Source of the DNA: Verrucomicrobiota bacterium | GTDB taxonomy: Bacteria; Verrucomicrobiota; Verrucomicrobiia; Limisphaerales; AV2 | Assembly: GCA_003219345.1 (NCBI GenBank) | Contig: QHOP01000295.1 | Location: forward strand, 1-7,741 | Direction: 5' to 3' | Length of the DNA: 7,741 nucleotides | Shown here: piece after piece, positions 1 through 5,500 of the stretch | Position numbering within the stretch: position 1 is the stretch's first letter | Layout: each line of letters starts with the position of its first letter | Position numbers and translations under genes: made by a program | The notes under the pieces: generated by a model | Told to the model about the DNA's origin: nothing | The model's database searches: none | What the model saw: only the letters and a program-made list of their open reading frames with translations

Positions 1-430
1 ATACCGCGACCATTTGCAACACGGTGGACGCCTTACCAATGATGTGCGGTTTCACGGTCACTTTCCCGCACGCGTAGTAAATCACCGCCAGGCCGAGCAG
101 CAACAGCACGTCGCGGCTGATGACGGTCGCCGTGAGCCAGAGCGGCAGATGCGGCAGATACTGTTCATGATGCAAACTCAACAGAACAATCCCGGCTACC
201 AGCAATAGTTTGTCGGCCAGCGGATCGAGGATCGCTCCCAACTCGCTCCGTTGGTTGTACCGGCGCGCGATGTAGCCGTCCACACCGTCACAAATGGCCG
301 CCGTCAAAAACGCTCCAATCGACAGATACCGGTGCCATTCCTCGCCGCGCTCGACGTAACTCAACACTTCCACAATGAAGAACGGCACCAGCAGAATGCG
401 GAAGATGGTGATTCTATTGGCCGTGGTCAT
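1..430 (-). CDS. pgsA: CDP-diacylglycerol--glycerol-3-phosphate 3-phosphatidyltransferase, 3' end outside window
   Basis: This is the N-terminal 143 codons of an integral membrane CDP-alcohol phosphatidyltransferase, which transfers a phosphatidyl group from CDP-diacylglycerol to glycerol-3-phosphate in phosphatidylglycerol synthesis. The family signature DGx2ARx8Gx3Dx3D is complete: D51-G52, A55-R56, G65, D69 and D73, with the further aspartate D48 just before it. The N-terminus (MTTANRITIFRILLVPFF) resembles the usual PgsA start, and hydrophobic helices lie at about residues 9-24, 35-48 and 74-86, with more after that. The ATG at 430 is the only start codon between the in-frame TGA of the upstream MFS gene and the signature. 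The gap to that gene is 39 bp on the same strand, so the two are probably co-transcribed. The family is usually 180-200 residues, so roughly a quarter is missing at the left edge. A cardiolipin-synthase-like member of the same superfamily is the main alternative. Confidence 0.85.
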   Translation of the reverse strand, partial: MTTANRITIFRILLVPFFIVEVLSYVERGEEWHRYLSIGAFLTAAICDGVDGYIARRYNQRSELGAILDPLADKLLLVAGIVLLSLHHEQYLPHLPLWLTATVISRDVLLLLGLAVIYYACGKVTVKPHIIGKASTVLQMVAV

Positions 431-469
431 GCCCGTCGCATGGAGTTTTGCCTTGCCTCGCTTGGACCG

Positions 470-1687
470 TCAACCTTTCTGCGGTCGCCGAAAAACAAAC
501 CACCAGAACCACAACGTGCCCAAAGCGCCACAACTGGCCGCGCCGATAAAATTCGTTCGCGGACTGATGCTCCAGAGCCACGCGCCGAGAAATGAACCAC
601 TGGTCACAACACAATCACGAATCAGGTAATACGCGCCGAACGCGCGCGAGCGCGCTTCAGCCGGCGCTTCGGCAATGATGAGCGCTTTGCGCGCCGGCTC
701 CCCAAATTCCTTCAACCCGCGAACCGCGAACGCCGCCGCGAGCCAGAAGAAATTGTCCGCCAAAAGCAGTGTCACCGGGAATAGAGTGAAGAACACGAAC
801 GTCACCAGCACAAACGGACGGCGCCCATATTTGTCGGCCAGGTGCGCGACCGGAACGTAGCAGAGCATGGCGCTGCCCATTTCGATGGCCACAAGGTAGC
901 TGAATCGTTGCGCGTTCAATCCGCCGTGATTCATCGCCCATAAAATCACGAAGGCATACGGAATCCGCTCACAAAACCGGATCAGGATGTCGCTGACCAA
1001 CAGTTCGCGCAGCGCCGGCGAAAACGATTTTACCACCTCGACAAAAGTCGCTGGCCGCGCGGGGGTCGCCGCTCCTTTGGTTTCAGCAGATGAACCTCGC
1101 GGTTCGACCATGAACCATTGAAACAGCGCCGTGAACAACGCCAGTGAAATGCACACGAGCAACGCCCATCGAACGCCCAGCGCCCAGCCGAACCGGTTGA
1201 CCAGCCAGCCGCCTGCCAGCGGGCCGAGCATCATCGGCACGCGACGCACCATGGATTGCACACCGATGCCCATGGTGTGCCGGCCGGACTCCAGCGAGGT
1301 GGCCACGACGGTGAAGGTCGCCGGCAACGACAACGCGCTCCACGCCAGGAACAGAAACGCGCCCAGCACCAAGGCGAGCCAATGCTGCCAGAACAACACC
1401 AGGACGTAGCCGGCCAGTGAAAGCGCGTTGAACAAGAGCAGCGAGCGGCGCTGTCCCCAGCGATCCGTCAGCCAGCCGCCGGGATAGGCGTAAAGCGCGC
1501 CCAACAACGTTTGCAGCGCGTCGAACAGTCCGATGACGAAAACGCCCGCGCCGAGTGATTCGAGATACTTCGGCGCGAAACCGAGCCAAAGCCGTTCGCC
1601 GGTGAGCGCCAACACGAGCGCTCCGAGCAGCAACGAGGTGTTTCGTCGCAACGCAAGAAATCGCGCAATCGCCGGCCAGATGTTCAT
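470..1687 (-). CDS. MFS transporter
   Basis: This is a 405-residue polytopic membrane protein with about 12 hydrophobic segments, a typical size for the major facilitator superfamily. The loop between helices 2 and 3 carries the MFS signature (GWLTDRWGQRR, residues 71-81). A second copy follows in the C-terminal half (LADKYGRRPFV), as expected from the internal duplication of the fold. The substrate cannot be told from the sequence; a drug or metabolite exporter is the usual default. I chose the ATG at 1687. A longer frame starting at 1774 would add 29 residues encoded by an intergenic hairpin repeat and is unlikely to be real. No strong Shine-Dalgarno precedes 1687 (only GTGGGA a few bases upstream). 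The start codon lies inside the first unit of the repeat array that fills the upstream region. The pgsA-like gene follows after 39 bp in the same direction. Confidence 0.88.
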   Translation of the reverse strand: MNIWPAIARFLALRRNTSLLLGALVLALTGERLWLGFAPKYLESLGAGVFVIGLFDALQTLLGALYAYPGGWLTDRWGQRRSLLLFNALSLAGYVLVLFWQHWLALVLGAFLFLAWSALSLPATFTVVATSLESGRHTMGIGVQSMVRRVPMMLGPLAGGWLVNRFGWALGVRWALLVCISLALFTALFQWFMVEPRGSSAETKGAATPARPATFVEVVKSFSPALRELLVSDILIRFCERIPYAFVILWAMNHGGLNAQRFSYLVAIEMGSAMLCYVPVAHLADKYGRRPFVLVTFVFFTLFPVTLLLADNFFWLAAAFAVRGLKEFGEPARKALIIAEAPAEARSRAFGAYYLIRDCVVTSGSFLGAWLWSISPRTNFIGAASCGALGTLWFWWFVFRRPQKG

Positions 1688-1732
1688 GGTTCCCACGATT
1701 TTGCAAGCGCGCGCTGGGGCCATGAACCCTGG

Positions 1733-1807
1733 CGTAGCGGCGTCTCGGCAGAGCGCCGCAATTCGTGGGAACAACAGTCAGCGGCGCTCTGCCGAGACGC
1801 CGCTACG
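1733..1807. repeat. Perfect 27-bp inverted repeat (hairpin, family 1)
   Basis: Left arm 1733-1759 and right arm 1781-1807 are exactly complementary over 27 bp, with a 21-nt loop at 1760-1780. The arms include CGTAGCGGCGTCTCGGCAG. The element sits between CCATGAACC (1720-1728) and GGTTCATGG (1815-1823), upstream of the MFS gene. Such a long perfect stem implies recent origin or active maintenance. It could act as a transcript-end structure, but no U-tract follows it. Confidence 0.9.
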
Positions 1808-1866
1808 GGGATGAGGTTCATGGGAAGCCCATTTCGTTTTTCGCATGCATTGGGACCATGAACCAC

Positions 1867-1928
1867 CCCCTCACCCGCCCTTCGGGCACCCTCTCCCCCT
1901 CCGAGGGAGAGAGGGATGGGGTGAGGGG
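1867..1928. repeat. Branched hairpin repeat (family 2, copy 1)
   Basis: An outer 10-bp stem (CCCCTCACCC at 1867-1876 with its complement at 1919-1928) encloses two inner hairpins. These are GCCC-TTC-GGGC at 1877-1887 and CTCTCCC (1891-1897) with GGGAGAG (1905-1911). The expected fold is a three-way, cloverleaf-like structure. A second copy of the family lies at 1995-2056 with compensating differences in the stems. Confidence 0.85.
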
Positions 1929-1994
1929 CCGGTTAATGGAGAGCAAACACCTCCAAAAATCGGACGTGAATCGGGGCCATGAACCGGTGGGAAT

Positions 1995-2056
1995 CCCCCT
2001 CAACCGCCCTCCGGGCACCTTCTCCCCCGCTGGGGGAGAAGGACGGGATGAGGGGG
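1995..2056. repeat. Branched hairpin repeat (family 2, copy 2)
   Basis: This has the same architecture as the copy at 1867-1928: an outer stem CCCCCTCA (1995-2002) with TGAGGGGG (2049-2056), an inner hairpin at 2006-2016 with stem GCCC/GGGC, and an 11-bp inner stem at 2018-2028 pairing with 2032-2042. The sequence differs from copy 1 but the pairing is kept, which suggests that the structure is what is conserved. Confidence 0.85.
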
Positions 2057-2114
2057 TACAGTTCATGGGTAGCCTCCACGACTTTTCTGTCGCGCATTGG
2101 GACCATGAACCGCT

Positions 2115-2158
2115 GCGCCTCACAGAGGCGCGGTCCGGACCGCGGGTCTGCGACCCGC
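2115..2158. repeat. Triple-hairpin palindromic repeat (family 3)
   Basis: Three palindromes lie side by side and overlap slightly. They are GCGCCTC-ACA-GAGGCGC at 2115-2131, a perfect 16-bp palindrome CGCGGTCCGGACCGCG at 2129-2144, and GCGGGTC-TGC-GACCCGC at 2142-2158 (one extra base in the loop). The block is bounded by CCATGAACC (2103-2111) and GGTTCATGG (2168-2176), like the other inserts of the array. Confidence 0.8.
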
Positions 2159-2176
2159 AGCCTGCTCGGTTCATGG

Positions 2177-2313
2177 AAAGCCCAATAGCCACAGAATTCA
2201 GCTTCTGCAAAATCGAGGAGCGCCGCGCCTCCCGGGAACGCAGATGTTGAGTTGTTTTCCCGCTCACGCCAATTAGACTTAAGCCACAGGCACACGCGGT
2301 TGCACACGAAAAA
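2177..2313. other. Gene-free stretch before the beta-propeller gene
   Basis: No gene is supported here. The left end (2168-2190) resembles the start of the repeat unit at 1815 (GGTTCATGGRAAGCCCAWT), so it is probably a decayed array unit. A short imperfect inverted repeat (GAGG...CCTC, about 2216-2231) follows. The rest is leader and possible promoter sequence for the gene at 2326. Confidence 0.5.
2252..2279 (+). promoter_or_regulatory. Weak candidate promoter for the beta-propeller gene
   Basis: TTGTTT (2252-2257) and TAGACT (2274-2279) are separated by 16 bp and lie about 46 bp before the start codon. Both boxes match the sigma-70 consensus poorly, so this is only a position to test. Confidence 0.2.
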
Positions 2314-2315
2314 TT

Positions 2316-2321
2316 GAGGAG
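2316..2321 (+). promoter_or_regulatory. Shine-Dalgarno deciding the start at 2326
   Basis: GAGGAG lies 4 nt before the ATG at 2326 and overlaps the alternative TTG start at 2314, which it excludes in practice. Confidence 0.7.
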
Positions 2322-2325
2322 CACC

Positions 2326-3342
2326 ATGAAGGCGCCCAGACAATTGAATGAGGCAATCAGGAGAGGATTCTGGTTTGCCCTCTCCTGCCTGGTCGCGATG
2401 ACGGTGCGCGCAGCCGAACCTGCGACACTCAAGCTTGTCAAAACGATTGGACTGCCCGACGTGAAAGGGCGGCTCGACCATCTCGCCATCGACGTGAAAG
2501 GACAAAGGCTGTTCGTCGCCGCGCTCGGCAACAACACGGTTGAAGTGTTCGATCTTAAGGCGGGCAAGCAGCTCCGCTCCATCGCCGGCTGCAACAAGCC
2601 CCAAGGGCTGCTCTATCTGCCCAAGGGGAACCTTCTCTTCGTGGCCAACGGGGGTGATGGCCGGTTAAGGATTTACGACTGTTCTTCATTCAAACCCCTG
2701 GTGACCATCGGCTCGCTCGACGACGCCGACAACCTGCGTTATGACGCAAAGCTGGACCGCGTTTATGTCGGCTACGGCGACGGCGCGCTCGGCGTCGTCA
2801 ATCCGGTGACGGGTGTGCTGACCGGCAGCATTAAACTCCTCGGCCATCCCGAATCGTTTCAACTCGAGCAGGAGGGCAGCCGGATTTTTGTCAACGTGCC
2901 CCAGGCAGGACATGTCGCCGTCATTGAGCGGCAGACACGAACAATGCTGGAGGCCTGGTTGTTGCCCGACGCGAAGGCCAATTTCCCGATGGCGTTGGAC
3001 GAACGGGATCATCTACTCTTCGTCGGCTGCCGCAATCCGGCGCGACTCGTCGTGCTGGAAACAACCTCAGGCAAGACGGTGACGGAACTTCCGATTTCCG
3101 GCGATACCGATGATTTGTTCTACGACGCGAAGCGCAAACGGATTTACGTGTCGGGTGGCGAAGGTTTCGTGGACGTGATCGAACAACGCGATGCCGACAA
3201 TTACAAGTTGTTGGAGAGAACTTCGACTGCGCCGGGTGCGCGCACGTCCTTCTTTTCGCCCGAACTGGAGCAGTTTTATTTGGCTGTGCCCCGACGAGGC
3301 GAGAAACCGGCGGAGATTCGAGTTTACGACGCCGGTAAGTAA
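2326..3342 (+). CDS. Secreted YncE/YVTN-type seven-bladed beta-propeller protein
   Basis: This is a 338-residue exported protein. The N-terminus has a charged segment, a hydrophobic stretch at about residues 15-27 (FWFALSCLVAMTV) and a likely signal-peptidase site near A29/A30. The rest consists of about seven repeats, each with a strand pair of the form LLFVANGGDGRLRIYDC: RLFVAALGNNTVEVFD, RVYVGYGDGALGVVNP, RIFVNVPQAGHVAVIE, LLFVGCRNPARLVVLE, RIYVSGGEGFVDVIEQ and QFYLAVPRRGE...IRVYDA. This matches the YncE-like 40-residue propeller family, whose members are periplasmic or surface proteins of mostly unknown ligand. I chose the ATG at 2326 because GAGGAG ends 4 nt before it. The in-frame TTG at 2314 would place the start upstream of this ribosome binding site. 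No catalytic motif is visible. Its neighbour gltX converges from the other strand, and no hairpin terminator is evident after the stop. Confidence 0.85.
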   Translation: MKAPRQLNEAIRRGFWFALSCLVAMTVRAAEPATLKLVKTIGLPDVKGRLDHLAIDVKGQRLFVAALGNNTVEVFDLKAGKQLRSIAGCNKPQGLLYLPKGNLLFVANGGDGRLRIYDCSSFKPLVTIGSLDDADNLRYDAKLDRVYVGYGDGALGVVNPVTGVLTGSIKLLGHPESFQLEQEGSRIFVNVPQAGHVAVIERQTRTMLEAWLLPDAKANFPMALDERDHLLFVGCRNPARLVVLETTSGKTVTELPISGDTDDLFYDAKRKRIYVSGGEGFVDVIEQRDADNYKLLERTSTAPGARTSFFSPELEQFYLAVPRRGEKPAEIRVYDAGK

Positions 3343-3371
3343 GCCGTGCTCATGTGTGCTGGGTTGTAAAT

Positions 3372-3518
3372 TCAGCTCAGGGTGTATCGAAGCGCTGGCT
3401 CCATTCGCCCCAAGACGCGTTCCTTGCCGAGCACTTCGAGGACGTGATACAGGCTTGGGCCAGCGCTTTTTGCTGCGCAGGCCAGACGCGTCGGATGTGC
3501 AAGCGCGCCTGTTTTCAT
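3372..3518 (-). pseudogene. Displaced second copy of the gltX 3' end (48 codons)
   Basis: Read on the minus strand, this is an open frame of 48 codons from ATG at 3518 to TGA at 3372. It begins MKTGALAHPTRLAC and continues with AGPSLYHVLEVLGKERVL, aligning without gaps to the C-terminus of the neighbouring GltX (VKAGVLVHPTRLAC and AGPSLYHLLEVLGKERVL). A stretch of 23 nt is identical (3418-3440 with 4116-4138). Elsewhere many differences are synonymous, so both copies were under protein-level selection before they separated. Some substitutions hit positions conserved in the other copy (TGKT becomes AAKS). The ATG overlaps the toxin stop codon as ATGA. It is most simply the original or foreign gltX tail left when the toxin-antitoxin segment arrived. 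Whether it is translated is unknown. Confidence 0.8.
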
Positions 3519-3784
3519 ACTGGAAACTCGCGATCAAAATCCTTGTGGCTGCCAATCCAAATCCAAATCCAAACATCGCCTTCAAATCTTTGCGCAACCG
3601 CTCGATAGTCGCGTGTCACGCGCACTGACCAAAAGCGAGGATCGGAACGCAACCGCTCCAGTTGGAGCGACGGGTGAGCCGGGTTTTGTCGAAACTTTTT
3701 GTAAGCCGCGCGGGCCGCGTCGCGCACGTTGTTAGGAAGCGCCCAGTAACATTTCCAGAAGCCGCTTACTCCTCTGGACTTCAC
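3515..3784 (-). CDS. RelE/ParE-family toxin
   Basis: This 89-residue basic protein has the layout of RelE/ParE-type toxins, which as a family are either ribosome-dependent mRNA nucleases or gyrase poisons. Helical segments at about residues 6-33 are followed by the linker NPAHPSL (34-40) and a beta-rich half with WSVRVTRDYRA (52-62) and WIWIGSHKDFDRE (74-86). Basic residues R55, R58 and R61 and H80 sit where active or binding residues are usually found in this fold. The target cannot be told from the sequence. The start is a GTG at 3784 that overlaps the antitoxin stop (GTGA), typical of coupled translation. The stop TGA overlaps the ATG of the gltX tail remnant (ATGA). Three copies of ATCCAA (plus strand, 3555-3572) encode the WIWIWI stretch. 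Confidence 0.8.
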   Translation of the reverse strand: MKSRGVSGFWKCYWALPNNVRDAARAAYKKFRQNPAHPSLQLERLRSDPRFWSVRVTRDYRAVAQRFEGDVWIWIWIGSHKDFDREFPV

Positions 3785-4029
3785 GGGCGTTTATCGAAGT
3801 CGCTGTCCTTGATTTCAGGAAATTGATCCGGATTTGCCTTGTACTGCGCCTCGATCTCGTCTCCCAACGCCGAAAGCGCACGCCGCGGACGCGGATCATG
3901 TAAGATGCCCGTCCATTTGGCGTCGCCGTTCAACTCCGGCAGTAGCGCAGGCAAATCCGCCACCAGCTTTTCCCGCTCCGTCGGAGGAAGGGCCAGTATT
4001 GCCGCTTCGATTTCTTTTGCCGTACTCAC
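3781..4029 (-). CDS. Antitoxin of the RelE/ParE-type module
   Basis: This 82-residue acidic protein is encoded immediately before the toxin, with a 4-bp overlap. The N-terminal half (MSTAKEIEAAILALPPTERE) looks like a short amphipathic helical region seen in small addiction-module antitoxins. The C-terminal part, with DPRPRRALSALGDEIEAQY (45-63) and then NPDQFPEIKDSDFD, is acidic and probably the extended segment that wraps the toxin. A DNA-binding fold is not obvious, so autoregulation is assumed from the family and not shown. The start is a GTG at 4029 with no clear Shine-Dalgarno. It lies 43 bp after the gltX stop on the same strand, so it may be transcribed from gltX or from a promoter inside the gltX tail. 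Confidence 0.75.
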   Translation of the reverse strand: MSTAKEIEAAILALPPTEREKLVADLPALLPELNGDAKWTGILHDPRPRRALSALGDEIEAQYKANPDQFPEIKDSDFDKRP

Positions 4030-4072
4030 TGTGTTTGAAACTACTGCAAGTTTTGCGTTCGGTAAATCGTTT

Positions 4073-5396
4073 TCATCTGATTAGAGCCAGCGCCCGTTCG
4101 AGCCGCGCCAGCACCCGTTCCTTGCCGAGCACTTCGAGCAGATGATACAGACTTGGCCCGGCAGTCTTGCCGGTGCAAGCCAGGCGCGTCGGATGCACGA
4201 GCACGCCGGCCTTCACTCCCAGTTGCTTCGCTGTTTCCTTCAAGCAATTCTCCAATGAGGCAGCGGTTTTCCGACGTGAAATCCTTCGCCGCCGCCTCTG
4301 TGTCATAAATGACTTCTTCGACAAAATAAAAACCGCCGTAGTCCGCCAGCTCGGAGAACAGCCGCTTCTTCCCTTTGCACGTGTCGAGCGCCGCTTTTAC
4401 GTAAGCTGAAGGAAATTTGCTCGTGTCGAATCCAGCGCGCTTCAGCGCCGGGATGGCCAGCTCGTAAAATCGCTCATTGCTCATCAGCCGGACGTATTCG
4501 CCGTTCATCCAATGGAGCTTGTCCATGTCGAAGCGCGCGTTGTGCCGCAGGACTTGCGGCAGATCGAACATCTGGACGACTTCCTGCACCGGCACCACCT
4601 CGCGGTTGTCTTTGGGCGACCAGCCGAGCAGGCAAAGATAATTCACCACCGCTTCCGGCGCGTAGCCTTCCTCCAGGTAATACGTCAACGACGCGCCTTG
4701 GTCGCGTTTACTCATTTTCGTGCCGTCCGGATTCAGGATGAGCGGGATGTGCGCGTACTTCGGCGGCTCGACACCGAACGCGCGAAAGAGCGCGATGTGC
4801 TTGGCCGTATTGCTCAGGTGGTCTTCGCCGCGGACCACGTGCGTGATGGCCATCTCCAGATCGTCGATGACGTTGACCAGATGAAACACCGGCTGCCCAT
4901 CGGAACGAACGATGACAAAATCGGGATCAAGTCTCTCGCGGTCGGTCAGTTCACGGGTCACATCGCCGACGATCAGATCGGGGATGACGACCAGCTCGCG
5001 CGTCATTTTGAATTTCACGGCGCCTTCGTGGTCGTAAGCGAGACCTTTGTCTTTCAACTCCTGCACGCGGCGTTGGTAAATCCCGCTGCGCTGCGATTGA
5101 AAGTAAGGACCGTGCGCGCCTTTGCTGGTAGGGACGCCGCGCTGCGGCGTCTGGTCGTCGCAGCGCGACGACCCTACCAGCGGCCCCTCGTCCCAGTCGA
5201 GGCCGAGCCAGCGCAAGCCGTTCAGGATGACTTCGACCGCCTCCTGCGTGTTACGCGCGACGTCGGTGTCTTCGACGCGCAGGATGAACGTGCCGGCGGT
5301 ATGGCGGGCGTAGAGCCAGTTGAACAGCGCGGTGCGCGCCCCGCCGATGTGCAGGAAACCGGTTGGACTGGGAGCAAAACGGACGCGGACCTTCAT
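4073..5396 (-). CDS. gltX: Glutamyl-tRNA synthetase, frame-shifted near the 3' end and carrying an in-frame palindromic insertion
   Basis: GltX charges tRNA-Glu with glutamate in the cytoplasm. The class I signatures are intact: APSPTGFLHIGG at residues 8-19 (HIGH motif) and KMSKR at 227-231. GEDHLSNTAKH (190-200) is also present. The Cys-rich zinc site of the E. coli enzyme is absent, as in many bacterial GluRS. I chose the ATG at 5396 because the protein then begins MKVRVRFAPSPTG; the open frame extends upstream to 5495 without family similarity. Residues 73-91 are an extra segment encoded by a palindromic repeat. The frame from 5396 matches the family to EAAAKDFTSENR (about 4263). It then continues out of frame to 4041. 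The true C-terminus (TAASLENCLKETAKQLG to the stop at 4073) is in another frame. About 15-20 residues normally found between these parts seem lost. Either this is a sequence error, or the gene is impaired and another GluRS serves the cell. Confidence 0.88.
5124..5181. repeat. Palindromic element inserted in frame within gltX
   Basis: The outer arms GCTGGTAGGG (5124-5133) and CCCTACCAGC (5172-5181) are perfectly complementary. Inside are two hairpins: GACGCCGC-GCT-GCGGCGTC (5133-5151) and GTCGTCG-CAGCG-CGACGAC (5154-5172). The element adds about 19 residues (LVGSSRCDDQTPQRGVPTS) between DEGP and KGAHGPYFQSQR, in a loop after the first part of the GluRS nucleotide-binding domain. It leaves the reading frame open. 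In architecture it resembles the intergenic palindromes of this window, but the sequence family is different. Confidence 0.85.
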
Positions 5397-5500
5397 GCCG
5401 TTGATTGAGCTTTCGTTAAAATCAGACGGAGAATACAGATCGCCTTCTGCCATTGGCAAGGCTAGCATAGTAAAAACCTCGACTCCCAAAGCCAACTCTT
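5397..5500. other. Divergent intergenic region between gltX and the M28 peptidase gene
   Basis: This 104-bp spacer must hold the leader regions of both genes. I see no convincing -35/-10 pair, no strong Shine-Dalgarno for either start, and no hairpin. Confidence 0.4.

Larger units (their letters stand above)
1682..2176. repeat. Modular array of GGTTCATGG/CCATGAACC-bounded units alternating with hairpins
   Basis: On the plus strand the 9-bp motif CCATGAACC occurs at 1720, 1856, 1977 and 2103. Its inverse GGTTCATGG, or a one-base variant, occurs at 1681 (partial), 1815, 1931 (GGTTAATGG), 2060 (AGTTCATGG) and 2168. Four units of about 46-54 bp therefore run from GGTTCATGG to CCATGAACC: 1682-1728, 1815-1864, 1931-1985 and 2060-2111. 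A partial fifth begins at 2168. Read on the minus strand, the units share GGTTCATGGYCCCAATGC at one end and a GGAGG or GGGC tract followed by CCCATGAAC at the other, with a variable centre of 30-37 nt. Between every two units sits one palindromic insert. The alternation is seen directly in the sequence; the mechanism is unknown. It is not a CRISPR array, because the elements between the variable centres are not copies of one repeat. Confidence 0.75.

Noticed and set aside
1108..1116. CCATGAACC within the MFS coding sequence
   Set aside because: It is a single motif with no hairpin or partner unit nearby and is explained by the codons for residues around WFMVEP.
1688..1774. N-terminal extension of the MFS protein by 29 residues
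   Set aside because: The extension is encoded by the hairpin arm and unit sequence and has no family similarity.
1682..2176. CRISPR array or integron attC array
   Set aside because: The segments between the variable 30-37 nt centres are not one repeated sequence, no cas genes are present, and the boundary motif GTTCATG does not fit the attC core GTTRRRY.
1765..2604. Several overlapping open frames of 160-260 codons across the intergenic array on both strands
   Set aside because: Their residues come from hairpin repeats, all frames stay open because of GC-rich palindromes, and they run into the beta-propeller gene on the opposite strand.
4512..5408. A 298-codon open frame on the plus strand opposite gltX
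   Set aside because: It is the complement of clearly conserved GluRS sequence, with a composition typical of such shadows and no domain.
5397..5495. N-terminal extension of GltX by 33 residues
   Set aside because: GluRS proteins begin just before RFAPSPTG; the extension matches nothing and has no ribosome binding site.
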